Below, in pieces: positions 16,924 to 25,394 of a stretch of DNA of 64,000 nucleotides. Origin of the DNA: Actinomycetota bacterium (GTDB lineage Bacteria; Actinomycetota; Actinomycetes; S36-B12; UBA10799). How positions within the stretch are numbered: position 1 is the stretch's first letter; each line of letters opens with the position of its first letter. The notes under the pieces are model-generated. The model worked only from the letters and a program-made list of their open reading frames with translations. It was not told the origin of the DNA and did not search any database. Where the stretch lies: positions 1 to 64,000 of the forward strand of contig JACJWU010000007.1 in assembly GCA_020636995.1 (NCBI GenBank). The letters are read 5' to 3'. The translations under genes and the position numbers were made by a program.

Positions 16924-17732
16924 GTTGGGTGACCTTCGACTTCATGCAGCGGGCGCTGCTGGCGGCGACGATCGTCGGGTTGGTCGCACCGGCGATCGGG
17001 GTGTTCCTCGTGCAGCGCCGGCTCGCACTCCTGGGCGACGGCATGGGGCATGTCGCGCTCACCGGCGTCGGTCTGGCGTTCCTCACCGGTACCGCGCCGG
17101 TCCCCACCGCATTGGCCGTCGCAGTGCTCGGCGCCATCGGCATCGAGGTGCTGCGGGCCCGCAGCCGGTCGGCCGGTGACACGGTCCTGGCCCTCGTCTT
17201 CTACGGCGGCATCGCAGGCGGCGTGCTGCTGACCTACCTCGCGGGCAACCGTGCTGCCTCCTCGCTGAACCAGTACCTCTTCGGCGCAATCACCACCGTC
17301 TCCGCGGCCGACCTGGTCTGGCTGACCGTCGCAGCGGTGGCGGTGCTCGGCTTCCTCGCCGTCTTCGGCCGTGAGATGTTCGCCGTGGCGTTCGATCCGG
17401 AGGTCGCCCGGACGCAGGGGATCCGGACCGAACTCATCAGTGTCCTCACCACGGTCCTCGCCGCTGTCACCGTGGTGATCGGCATGCGGACCGTCGGACT
17501 GCTGCTGGTGAGCGCAATCATGATCGTGCCGATCGCCGCGGCGCAACAGGTGAGTTCCTCGTTCCGCGGCACCGCCGTACTGGGCGTGGTCATCGGAGTC
17601 GCCTGTGCGGTCGGTGGTGTGATCGCCAGCTTCTACGTGGATGCCCCCTCGGGTGCCACGATCGTCCTGCTCACCCTGGCATGCTTCCTGCTCGCACTGC
17701 CCGTCGGTGCACTCCTAAGGAGGTCGACATGA
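16920..17732 (+). CDS. znuB: Zinc ABC transporter permease
   Basis: The membrane channel of the zinc importer. The 270-residue protein has about eight hydrophobic helices and the ABC-3 family segment LALLGDGMGHVALTGVG near the N-terminus. The start at 16920 overlaps the ATPase stop; an upstream in-frame codon at 16854 would lie deep within the ATPase gene and is rejected. The stop codon overlaps the zur start (ATGA), completing a four-gene run without gaps. Confidence 0.93.
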   Translation: MSWVTFDFMQRALLAATIVGLVAPAIGVFLVQRRLALLGDGMGHVALTGVGLAFLTGTAPVPTALAVAVLGAIGIEVLRARSRSAGDTVLALVFYGGIAGGVLLTYLAGNRAASSLNQYLFGAITTVSAADLVWLTVAAVAVLGFLAVFGREMFAVAFDPEVARTQGIRTELISVLTTVLAAVTVVIGMRTVGLLLVSAIMIVPIAAAQQVSSSFRGTAVLGVVIGVACAVGGVIASFYVDAPSGATIVLLTLACFLLALPVGALLRRST

Positions 17733-18115
17733 CCCGGCGACGGACCCGGCAACGCGATGCGGTGGCCGCGCTCCTGCACCAACGCGAGGACTTCCGCACC
17801 GCCCAGCAGATCCACGCGGACCTGCGCGACGCCGGCGACGACGTGGGCCTGACCACGGTCTACCGCTGCTTGGCGGCGATGACGGAGAGTGGAGAGGTCG
17901 ACATCCTGCTCGGCCAGGACGGCGAGGCCCGCTATCGCGCTTGCAGCACAGGGCACCATCATCACCTCGTGTGCCGATCCTGCGGTTTCACCGTTGAGGT
18001 GACTGCCGCGCCGGTGGAACGTTGGGCACAGCGCACCGCCGAGGACCACGGCTTCAGCGACGTGAGCCACACCGTGGAGATCCTCGGCTTGTGCGACACG
18101 TGCGCGGCTTCCTGA
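17729..18115 (+). CDS. zur: Zinc uptake regulator, Fur family
   Basis: A 128-residue Fur-family repressor. The winged helix covers about residues 8-75 with VGLTTVYRCLAAMTESGEV as recognition helix, followed by the metal-binding HHHHLVCRSCG and the C-terminal CDTC, which give the two CxxC structural zinc pairs. It closes the operon znuA-znuC-znuB-zur with a TAAGGAGGTCGAC ribosome-binding site and an ATGA overlap. Autoregulation through the palindrome before znuA is the simplest model. Confidence 0.93.
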   Translation: MTRRRTRQRDAVAALLHQREDFRTAQQIHADLRDAGDDVGLTTVYRCLAAMTESGEVDILLGQDGEARYRACSTGHHHHLVCRSCGFTVEVTAAPVERWAQRTAEDHGFSDVSHTVEILGLCDTCAAS

Positions 18116-18167
18116 CTTTCGCCCGGACGTGCGGTAGCGTCGAATGGTCTAGGAGGTTCTCACCCGC

Positions 18168-18887
18168 ATGGCGAACAAACTCATGGCAGAATTCATCGGC
18201 ACTTTCCTTTTGGTGTTCCTGGCCGTCGGCGCCGCCGTCAGTGGCATCAAGTCCATCGGCATGCTGGGAGTGGCACTGGCCTTCGGCATCGTCCTGATGG
18301 CACTGGCCTACTCCATCGGCCCAACGTCGGGCTGTCACGTCAATCCCGCGGTCAGCCTGGCCTTCTGGCTGTCGAAAAGGCAATCGGGCAAGGAAGCCGG
18401 CCTGTACATGGTCGCCCAGTTCCTGGGTGCGGCACTCGGCGGTTTCGTCCTCTGGGTCCTGGTCAACTCCGGCGGGGTGACCGACGAGACCGGCGGCCTG
18501 GGTACGAACGCATTCGGCGGAGAGGGACCGAACGCTCTAGGCGCCTTCCTCGCCGAGGCCCTGCTCACTGCAGCTTTCGTCGGCGTGATCCTTCTGGTCA
18601 CCGATTGGGCCGCAGCGCCGGACTTCGCGGGATTGGCCATCGGCGGCGCGCTCGCGGCGGTCCACCTGGTCGGCATCCCGCTGACCGGAACCTCGGTCAA
18701 CCCCGCACGCTCGCTAGGACCGGCACTGTTCGCCGGCGGCGAGTCGTTGCAGCAGGTCTGGCTGTTCCTGATCGCACCCTTCGTGGGCGGCGCGATCGCG
18801 GTGATCTTCTGGAGGATCACGCGCCCGACCGGTTCGGCACTCGGCGACGAGGGCACCGAGCAATTGGGCCGCGAAGGCGCCGCCTAG
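18168..18887 (+). CDS. aqpZ: Aquaporin, MIP family
   Basis: Water or small-solute channel of the membrane. The 239-residue protein has six helices and the two pore motifs HVNPAVSLAFW (about residues 56-66) and SVNPARSLGP (about 176-185). The Arg after the second NPA and the His of the first helix 5 region (AAVHLVG) match the water-selective AqpZ filter rather than a glycerol facilitator. A GGAGG ribosome-binding site and a candidate TAGCGT -10 box (18132-18137) lie upstream. Confidence 0.9.
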   Translation: MANKLMAEFIGTFLLVFLAVGAAVSGIKSIGMLGVALAFGIVLMALAYSIGPTSGCHVNPAVSLAFWLSKRQSGKEAGLYMVAQFLGAALGGFVLWVLVNSGGVTDETGGLGTNAFGGEGPNALGAFLAEALLTAAFVGVILLVTDWAAAPDFAGLAIGGALAAVHLVGIPLTGTSVNPARSLGPALFAGGESLQQVWLFLIAPFVGGAIAVIFWRITRPTGSALGDEGTEQLGREGAA

Positions 18888-18963
18888 GTCCGGGGTCTGC
18901 CGGGGTACGGACTGGCCAGCCTTCGACGACACGGAGGACCTGGTGCCACAGACGACACCCCAA

Positions 18964-19085
18964 TTGACCGTCAGGCACCCAACCCCACGAGCACCCCTGA
19001 CTGGGTGCCGAGACGACAACTCACTTGACCGTTAGGCACCCAACCCCCGGGACGCACCGGACTGGGTGCCCAACCGACAACTGAC
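18964..19085. repeat. Two tandem 61-bp hairpin repeats
   Basis: Two units, each starting TTGACCGTNAGGCACCCAACCC and ending ACTGGGTGCC with a further AACGACAACT-like tail. In each the arms GGCACCCA and TGGGTGCC are perfectly complementary (18974-18981 with 19002-19009; 19035-19042 with 19063-19070). A degenerate right half also precedes the array at about 18938. The pair lies between the aquaporin and the convergent L,D-transpeptidase and could end transcription from both sides. Confidence 0.75.
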
Positions 19086-19145
19086 CCCGCCGTAGAACGT
19101 CGTCGCTGCAGAACCCCGTCTACGGTGCGCTCAAGATGCCCCGCA

Positions 19146-19850
19146 TCAGGGGACCTTCGCCCGCCAGCCTCGGGTCGATGCGTAGGTCCCCATCACGATC
19201 CGGGGGTTCGCGTCCTGGTCCAACCAGCGGGCAGTCGCCCGCATCGACCGAAGGCCGATGGCAACACACCCGGCTGTCGGGCGGCTCCGATGGACGTGCA
19301 GGAAGATCCCGCCGCCCTTGTTGGTCGCCGCGGGCTTGCGGGTGCGCCACTCCCCCGTGGCGGGATGCCGGTAGACCGCCCCCGGAAGGTTGTATCCGAT
19401 CACCACCGCGAGTCGATAGGCACGTCCGTAGGAGGCCAGGCGCTCGGACCACTGGCCATCGTCGCGCCACCGGGCTCGCGGCGACCGGTTGGTCTGCAGG
19501 ACGTTGTATGTGCGCGGATCGCGCGGATCGTAGGGCCAGTAGGACGACGGGGTGACCCGATGGAAGGGCAACTTCGCCACGTTCTCCGACGACCGGCCGA
19601 ACGCCATGGGCAATCGGTAGATCCCGGCCGGCGTCTCGCCACTGTTCTGACGTCGCTCGCGGCGCGGCGCAAACCCGTTGACCCCGATCCACGCGTCGAC
19701 TCGCGGACCCACGGCCACCCACTGGTCCTGGACCCGTTCGAAACGCCGCAGCGTGGCGCGCTGACTGCTCCAAGTCTGCGCGCGCACGACGATGACCTGG
19801 TGCACCGGAGCGTCGTCGACCAATGGCAGGAGCACCAGGGGGATCACCAC
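19146..19850 (-). CDS. L,D-transpeptidase-fold protein (YkuD-like)
   Basis: Family members cross-link peptidoglycan through 3-3 bonds or attach proteins to it. The 234-residue protein ends with the catalytic motif HVHRSRPTAGCVAIG (His, Ser/Thr, Gly-Cys), where the Cys is the nucleophile. The mid part has GVNGFAPRRER and TPAGIYRLPMAFG, typical of the cell-wall transpeptidase group. The GTG at 19850 is fixed by TAGGCT seven bases upstream. With this start the N-terminus is MVIPLVLLPLVDDAP, a short hydrophobic stretch without positive charges, so the export signal is unclear and could be atypical. Confidence 0.8.
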   Translation of the reverse strand: MVIPLVLLPLVDDAPVHQVIVVRAQTWSSQRATLRRFERVQDQWVAVGPRVDAWIGVNGFAPRRERRQNSGETPAGIYRLPMAFGRSSENVAKLPFHRVTPSSYWPYDPRDPRTYNVLQTNRSPRARWRDDGQWSERLASYGRAYRLAVVIGYNLPGAVYRHPATGEWRTRKPAATNKGGGIFLHVHRSRPTAGCVAIGLRSMRATARWLDQDANPRIVMGTYASTRGWRAKVP

Positions 19851-19919
19851 GAAGTCCAGCCTACGCGCGACCGACCGCGCCCCCGCCCGACGATCAACAC
19901 CGGGTTACCGTAGTGGGAA

Positions 19920-21005
19920 ATGGACCTCAACCTTCCCCGGGCCGGCGTCGATCCGGTAGTACGCGAAACTCGCACCATCTATCGGAGTCTGCTCGGCGGA
20001 GGATTCGCGGACCTGCGACGGATGCCGTCGGAGGTCATCTTCGATGAGCCGAAGTGCACGGTGCACCACTACGAGCCCACCGCGGACCCCGACCCCGATG
20101 CTCTGCCCGTGCTGCTCATCCCCCCGATGGCCGCCACACCGGTCTGCTTCGACCTGCGCCGCGGCTGTTCAATGGTGGAGTTCCTGCTCGACACCGGTCG
20201 CCCGACGTACCTCGTGGACTACGGCGACATCAGCACTCTGCGCGACCAGGACCTCGGCCTGGAATTCTGGATCGACACGGTGCTGCCCGACGCGATCGCC
20301 TCCGTGCTGGCCGACTCCGGTGCCAGCGGTGTGCATCTCGTGGGCTGGTGCCTCGGCGGCATCCTGGAGATGTTCACCGCCGCCGCCCACCCGGACCTCC
20401 CCATCGTCAGCGTCACGTCGGTGGCCAGCCCCTTCGACTTCGGCCAGGTGAAGGTCCTCGGCCCGGTTCGCATCATGGAGGACCTCACCAACGGCGTGCT
20501 CACCACGGGCCTGGTCAGAGTCCTGGGTGGGATCCCCGGCAGACTGAACGGCCTGATCTACCGATGGCTCGATCCTGTCAAGCAGATCAAGAAGCCGCTG
20601 CTGCAACTGCAGAGCCGCGACGACCCTGACACCCTGGCCCAGATCGAAGCCGTGGACGTGCTCATGGACACCATGGAGGCCTACCCGGGCCGTAGCATCT
20701 CGCAGATCTACCACTCACTGATCCGCACCAATCGCTTCTCCGAGGGCCGGCTCGTCCTCAAGGGCGGCCGGGTCGTCGAACTCGGGGAGGTGACAGTGCC
20801 GGTGATGGCCATCGCCGGCACCGGAGACCTGTTCTTCGCGCCACCGGCCTCAGCGCATCACGTCGCGACGTTGCTCACCAAGAGCCCCTCGGTGCGCCTT
20901 GAGACCGCGCCGGGCGGGCACCTCGGCGTCCTCAGCGGCCGCTCGGCGCGGGACACCACGTGGCGCTACGTCGAGGAGTTCCTGGCCGACCACGACGTGG
21001 CCTGA
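19920..21005 (+). CDS. Polyhydroxyalkanoate synthase-like alpha/beta hydrolase
   Basis: A 361-residue protein in the class III PhaC size range. The nucleophile elbow is GWCLGG with a cysteine, as in polyester synthases, not the serine of lipases. The Asp in AGTGDLFF and the His in PGGHLGV complete the triad. The N-terminal LIPPMAATPVCFDLRR gives the oxyanion loop, and the cap contains many hydrophobics. It may polymerise hydroxyacyl-CoA or act on a related thioester. A TACCGT -10 box lies 8 nt before the ATG with no ribosome-binding site. A PfkB kinase begins four bases after its stop. No phaE or phasin gene is seen nearby. Confidence 0.82.
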   Translation: MDLNLPRAGVDPVVRETRTIYRSLLGGGFADLRRMPSEVIFDEPKCTVHHYEPTADPDPDALPVLLIPPMAATPVCFDLRRGCSMVEFLLDTGRPTYLVDYGDISTLRDQDLGLEFWIDTVLPDAIASVLADSGASGVHLVGWCLGGILEMFTAAAHPDLPIVSVTSVASPFDFGQVKVLGPVRIMEDLTNGVLTTGLVRVLGGIPGRLNGLIYRWLDPVKQIKKPLLQLQSRDDPDTLAQIEAVDVLMDTMEAYPGRSISQIYHSLIRTNRFSEGRLVLKGGRVVELGEVTVPVMAIAGTGDLFFAPPASAHHVATLLTKSPSVRLETAPGGHLGVLSGRSARDTTWRYVEEFLADHDVA

Positions 21006-21008
21006 CCC

Positions 21009-21833
21009 ATGTCCCGGGTAGCGACCTGCGGCTTGACCACCCTGGATCTCGTGCAGTACGTCGACCACCTGCCCGGGCCCGACGAGAAGGTCCAGGCCCA
21101 CGAGGCACGTCTGGAGTTCGGCGGACCCGCCGCGAATGCGGCGTTCACCGCCCGGGCACTCGGGGTGCGCTCACGACTGATCACCTGCCTGGGCGCAGGA
21201 CCCCTGGGCGCAGCCATCACCGGACAACTCGCCGACACCGGCGTGGAGGTGGTCGACGCGGCCGCGGGACATGAATGGCAGCCGCCGCTGTCGTCGGTCG
21301 CCGTGACAGATGCGGGCAGGGCGGTCATCTCCGTCAACGCCGCCGCAAGTCCGGCCACCAGGGTGTCGGCGGCCGTCCTGACCGACTGCGCCGCACTGCT
21401 GGTCGATGGCCACCACCTCGCCCTGTGCATCGATGCCGCCGCAACTGCCCGGCTCGCCGGAGTGCCGGTGCTGCTCGACGGCGGTTCCTGGAAGACCGGT
21501 CTGGAACGCCTGATCCCGTTGGTCGACGCCGCGGTGCTGTCAGCCGACTTCCGACCCCCCGAACCCATCGAGTGGGGATCCCGGGCGTTCGCCGTGACGC
21601 ACGGTCACCACGCCATTGAGGTCATCTCCGATGGCTTTCAGGGTTCAGTGGAGGTCGAGCCGGTCGCCGCAGCCGACACTCTGGGGGCAGGGGACGTGTT
21701 CCATGGCGCATGGCTGGCCCACGTCGGCCGGTTCGGACTGGACGACTTCGTCGCGGGTCTTCGCTTCGCGGCACGCATAGCCTCGCTCTCCTGCCGCTAC
21801 CCGGGGGCGCACGAATGGGCTCAGCACCTCTGA
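21009..21833 (+). CDS. PfkB-family carbohydrate or nucleoside kinase
   Basis: A 274-residue ribokinase-fold enzyme. It has the N-terminal substrate motif FGGPAANAAFTARALG (about residues 38-53) and the C-terminal anion-hole signature DTLGAGDVFHGA with the catalytic Asp. It follows the PhaC-like gene by three bases and is likely cotranscribed, though no metabolic link is obvious. The 274-residue length is short for a ribokinase, and the lid region is reduced. Substrate is unknown. Confidence 0.85.
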   Translation: MSRVATCGLTTLDLVQYVDHLPGPDEKVQAHEARLEFGGPAANAAFTARALGVRSRLITCLGAGPLGAAITGQLADTGVEVVDAAAGHEWQPPLSSVAVTDAGRAVISVNAAASPATRVSAAVLTDCAALLVDGHHLALCIDAAATARLAGVPVLLDGGSWKTGLERLIPLVDAAVLSADFRPPEPIEWGSRAFAVTHGHHAIEVISDGFQGSVEVEPVAAADTLGAGDVFHGAWLAHVGRFGLDDFVAGLRFAARIASLSCRYPGAHEWAQHL

Positions 21834-21872
21834 GGCGCCTACGGTGGAAGGGCCGCAGAGGAGGGAACCACC

Positions 21873-22385
21873 ATGTCACTGTCCGAGATGGCACGGGAGA
21901 AAGCTCAGAAAGAACTGGCCAAGGGTCAGGAGTCACTGGCACAGCACACCGCGGAACTCGCCGCGGCCCAAGAGCGACTCGAGGCCGCCCAGCGGGCTCT
22001 TTCCGACAAGGCCCGTGCGGCACAATCGGCGTCCGAGGCAACGATCAAGGACCTACAGGTGCAGCTCAGCGATGCGCAGGCGAAACTCGACGCTGCGGAG
22101 GGCTCATCGGATCTGACGCAGGCAGTCACGAGCCCCGGCATCATTCGCGGAGTCACAGAGGGGTTGCGACAGGCCGCCGATGCGAACGTCTCCTCCGCGC
22201 AGGCTCAGGTCGACGCCCTACGGGCACAGATCTCCCAAGCCCAGTCGGAGGCACAGACCCCCGCCGCGGACACCTCACCGGAAATGCAGGCGGCGAAGGC
22301 GGACGTGCAGGCGGCCCAGGACGGCATGTCCGCGGCCCAGATGCGCATCGACCTGTCCCAGAAGGCACTCGACGCCCTCGACTGA
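21873..22385 (+). CDS. Coiled-coil protein of unknown function
   Basis: A 170-residue, Ala/Gln/Glu-rich protein that is almost entirely heptad-patterned from residue 5 to 75 and again from about 105 to 168, with a Gly/Thr-rich break in between. No signal peptide, no cysteine and no membrane segment are visible. A GGAGGGAACCACC ribosome-binding site precedes the ATG. It may be a cytoplasmic structural or nucleoid-like protein, but nothing in it identifies a family. The preceding kinase gene ends 40 bases upstream on the same strand. Confidence 0.75.
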   Translation: MSLSEMAREKAQKELAKGQESLAQHTAELAAAQERLEAAQRALSDKARAAQSASEATIKDLQVQLSDAQAKLDAAEGSSDLTQAVTSPGIIRGVTEGLRQAADANVSSAQAQVDALRAQISQAQSEAQTPAADTSPEMQAAKADVQAAQDGMSAAQMRIDLSQKALDALD

Positions 22386-22429
22386 GGTTCCGCCGGAGTT
22401 GGTGAGCCGGTCGACCTCAGCCGTACACG

Positions 22430-22768
22430 TCAGGAGAGGCGCGCGACAGCCGCATCAACTGCCGCGGCCAGCACGTCCTGCAGATGCGAGGGCGCGCTCG
22501 TGGCGATCTGCCAGGATGCGCCACTCTCCTGCGCCCAGGCCTCCTGCTGATCCTCGGGCAGCAGGTCCTCGAACTGAACCACTGCGCTCTCCCACACGTC
22601 GATCCGCAAGGAGCCGTCGGACTTCTCCGCTGCCTCGGTCACGAACACCGGGTCGATCCCTGCCAGCGCACGGGCAACGGCGGTGGCGGCGGCACTGACG
22701 ACGGCGGGATCGCGATCGGGGGTTTGAACTTCGGCCGCAACAGCCGTGATCAGTTGCGTGTCGTCCAT
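22430..22768 (-). CDS. Small acidic protein of unknown function
   Basis: A 112-residue protein, Ala/Asp/Glu rich, with a helical N-terminal half and a C-terminal region DLLPEDQQEAWAQESG. It has no cysteine and no signal peptide. The ATG at 22768 is preceded by GTGAGGAGGTCAGC, a strong ribosome-binding site that rules out the longer frame. It is divergent from the sigma-factor gene at 22978, which may be its regulatory partner or merely a neighbour. Confidence 0.7.
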   Translation of the reverse strand: MDDTQLITAVAAEVQTPDRDPAVVSAAATAVARALAGIDPVFVTEAAEKSDGSLRIDVWESAVVQFEDLLPEDQQEAWAQESGASWQIATSAPSHLQDVLAAAVDAAVARLS

Positions 22769-22977
22769 GCTGACCTCCTCACGCCGGAGGCACACCCCCC
22801 GACACCTGCACGGTACTACTGCCACCGGTGAACCGCCCCGGGTTCCTCGGCCGTACTGGGACGCACATCCACCACTCGACGGATCCGCCAGACGTGTGCA
22901 CCAAAAAGTGTTGTTCCGCGCGCCCGTGACGACTCTCATCTATGTGGCGATTCGACGAGGCATCTACTGTTACCCCC

Positions 22978-24525
22978 ATGAGCAGCGATGCGCAGCTGGC
23001 AGCAGACCTGGCGCGCAACCCTTCTCAGGGGCTCTCTGGTGTGTACAACGCGTACTCGGCGAAGCTCTACACATACGCCCTGACGATGCTGCGGGATCCC
23101 GCGACTGCGCAGGACGTCGTCCACGATTCCCTGCTGGTTGCCGCCGGTTCGATCGGTCAACTGCGGGATCCGGCGAAGCTTCGGCCCTGGCTCTACGCCA
23201 TCACGCGCAACGAGTGCCTGCGCGCGATCCGCGGACGCAACCGGTTCAGCGACACCGATGAGGTGATCGAAGTGCCGGATGACAGCGTCGACTTCTATGC
23301 CGGCCTGCGCAGGGACGAAGCGTCGCGAATAGTGGCCCAGGGGATGGCGGCGATGAATCCGGCCGACCGGGACATCCTCGCTCTTGCCCTGCAGCACGAC
23401 CTCGACGTGGAGCGCCTCAGCCAGATCACCGGCACGAAGCCGAACGCCCTGCATGCCCGACTCTCGCGGGCCCGCACCGGACTGTCCGACGCCATCTCCG
23501 CCCTGGTGCTCCACCGGGCGCGCGGCAAGGACTGCGAGACGCTGGCCGGGATCATCGCTCCGGCGGATCAACCCCTCTCCCCCCTCCTTCGCAAGCGGAT
23601 TCTGCGCCACCTTCGGGACTGCGACGTCTGCGAACGACGACGCCGGGGCGCACTGGCCGCCCTGCGCCCGGCCATGGCTGCTCCTGTCTTCGTGGCGCCG
23701 CCGGCAGACCTGCTGTCCCGGATTCAACACAGCCTGCATCAGGGGCAGGCGGCGCCGGTGTCCGCGGCAGCCCGCCCCTTCGACGCCGAAGGCTTCCCCC
23801 GGCCGCTGGACGGCAGGCGTTCGACGGCCTGGATCATCGCCGCCGCGGCGACCGTCGTGGCGCTGGTACTGGTGGCAGCCGGCCTGGCCATCGCCACCAA
23901 CGGCTCCACGACGGCGGCCGGCGATGCCCAACCCATCACAGGTTCTGCGCCCGCAGGGCCGGTGCCCTCCAGTTCGGCCAGCGCGTCGGAGGCCCCGACC
24001 GCCGCGTCTGACAGCGCCGCTGAGGTCACCCCGAAGGCTCCGGTCACCAGCGACGAGCCGCAACCGGAGCCGTCGCTCCCTCCGACACAAGCCAGGTCCG
24101 GGACCAAGCCGCAGAAATCGACGAAAGCAGCCAAGCCGGCCAGCACCCCATCCAGCAAGGCCTCGCCATCGAAGAAGACGTCGCCGACGACAAGTGCTCC
24201 GACCCAACCGGCTGCCCCGCAGCCACCTGCGCAGCCACCGGTCATCGCCGGAGTCACTCTCGAGGACCTCGACACGTCCGCCGATGGCGGTTACACCCGC
24301 TGTGACGCGTTCACGTTGCGGGTCACGACGACCGTGACTGGAGAGGTGACGTCAGTGAAGGCCATCATCAAGCCAGTCGGTTCCGTTGTGAGCCTCAGTG
24401 GCAGCCCTCATACAGGTACGGTCACGCTGCCGCCCGGGGACTACGTGATCGCGGTCGAGGCGACCGGCCCCGGGGGCACCGCCAGTCGCGACGCGGGCTC
24501 CGTATTGCATATCTGCCCGGGCTGA
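22978..24525 (+). CDS. ECF sigma factor fused to a zinc finger, membrane helix and outer domain
   Basis: A 515-residue one-piece regulator. Residues about 22-90 match sigma region 2 (YNAYSAKLYTYALTMLRDPATAQD, DPAKLRPWLYAITRNECLR, given here in part) and about 120-170 sigma region 4 with a helix-turn-helix around ERLSQITGTKPNALHARL. After it come an HxxxCxxC motif (His 211, Cys 215, Cys 218) like a zinc-finger anti-sigma domain, one transmembrane helix (about 284-306), a 100-residue Ser/Pro/Lys linker and a terminal globular domain of about 90 residues with two cysteines. Region 4 plus anti-sigma-like zinc finger on one chain implies self-inhibition released by an envelope signal. TACTGT lies 7 nt before the ATG. 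Confidence 0.85.
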   Translation: MSSDAQLAADLARNPSQGLSGVYNAYSAKLYTYALTMLRDPATAQDVVHDSLLVAAGSIGQLRDPAKLRPWLYAITRNECLRAIRGRNRFSDTDEVIEVPDDSVDFYAGLRRDEASRIVAQGMAAMNPADRDILALALQHDLDVERLSQITGTKPNALHARLSRARTGLSDAISALVLHRARGKDCETLAGIIAPADQPLSPLLRKRILRHLRDCDVCERRRRGALAALRPAMAAPVFVAPPADLLSRIQHSLHQGQAAPVSAAARPFDAEGFPRPLDGRRSTAWIIAAAATVVALVLVAAGLAIATNGSTTAAGDAQPITGSAPAGPVPSSSASASEAPTAASDSAAEVTPKAPVTSDEPQPEPSLPPTQARSGTKPQKSTKAAKPASTPSSKASPSKKTSPTTSAPTQPAAPQPPAQPPVIAGVTLEDLDTSADGGYTRCDAFTLRVTTTVTGEVTSVKAIIKPVGSVVSLSGSPHTGTVTLPPGDYVIAVEATGPGGTASRDAGSVLHICPG

Positions 24526-24559
24526 GCGTACGGAAGTGGTTGGCCAGACCGAAACCGTG

Positions 24560-24598
24560 CAGAACTGGTTGGCGAGAAGCGCCGCTCAACCAGTTCTG
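24560..24598. terminator. Perfect 12-bp hairpin between convergent genes
   Basis: CAGAACTGGTTG (24560-24571) pairs with CAACCAGTTCTG (24587-24598) around a 15-base loop. It lies between the sigma-factor gene and the crotonase gene, which converge, so it is a candidate bidirectional terminator. There is no T run. Confidence 0.65.
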
Positions 24599-24610
24599 TA
24601 CGCCCACGGC

Positions 24611-25300
24611 TCACCACAGAGGCTGTTTGTCCGCCTCGATCGCCTCGTCGAGGGTCTCCAGCAGGCCGGCCCGCATCTTCACCTTCGTCTTCGCGTGGGC
24701 GGTCATGTTCAGCCGCTTCATGTCTTCGGCGACGCTGCGCGCGGTCACCATGAGGTCCTCCGGGGCGACCACCGCGTCCAGGAACCCCGCGGCCAGTGCC
24801 TGCTGCGGATCGAACATCTCCGCATTGATGACGGAGCGGTTGAGGAAGGACTTCCGGAGCCGATCCCGGGCCAACTCGATCCCGACGTGGTGCATCGTCA
24901 TCCCGATCTCCACCTCGTTCAGCCCGATCCGGTACGGGCCCTCCGCGCCGATCCGGTAGTCGGCGGACAACAGGAGGAACGCGCCCTTCGCCACAGCGTG
25001 CCCCGGGCAGGCCACGATGATCGGAAACGGATGAGCCAGCATCCGGCGGGCCAAGGTGGAACCAGCGGCCACCAGGGCGATCGCGTTGTCCGGGCCGGAG
25101 GTCATGACCTTCAGGTCATACCCACCCGACAGGATGCCGGGCTGACCGGTGAGGATCACGATCGCCTCGTCGGCCTCGGACCGGTCCAGGCACACGTTGA
25201 GTTCCGCGATCACGTCCGGCGAGATCGCGTTGACCTTCCCGTTGGTGAGGGTCACGGTGGCGATGCCATCGTCGAGTTCGTAGCTGACCAATTCACTCAT
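24611..25300 (-). CDS. Enoyl-CoA hydratase/isomerase (crotonase) family protein
   Basis: A 229-residue member of the crotonase superfamily, which binds acyl-CoA and stabilises an enolate in an oxyanion hole. The oxyanion-hole motifs are SGGYDLKVM (about residues 59-67) and ACPGHAVAKGAFLLL (about 98-112). The usual catalytic Glu of enoyl-CoA hydratase is not obvious, so isomerase or another reaction is possible. The ATG at 25300 has TACGCT seven bases upstream, giving a leaderless start; the longer frame reaches into the divergent RsgA gene. It is convergent with the membrane sigma factor. Confidence 0.85.
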   Translation of the reverse strand: MSELVSYELDDGIATVTLTNGKVNAISPDVIAELNVCLDRSEADEAIVILTGQPGILSGGYDLKVMTSGPDNAIALVAAGSTLARRMLAHPFPIIVACPGHAVAKGAFLLLSADYRIGAEGPYRIGLNEVEIGMTMHHVGIELARDRLRKSFLNRSVINAEMFDPQQALAAGFLDAVVAPEDLMVTARSVAEDMKRLNMTAHAKTKVKMRAGLLETLDEAIEADKQPLW

Positions 25301-25394
25301 GGTTGCGAGCGTAACCACCGGGTTCGGAGCCAGCCCCGGGGCCACGGAAACCTCGTCGCCAGTCACGGCCCCCCAGGCGCATAATCACATCCGT

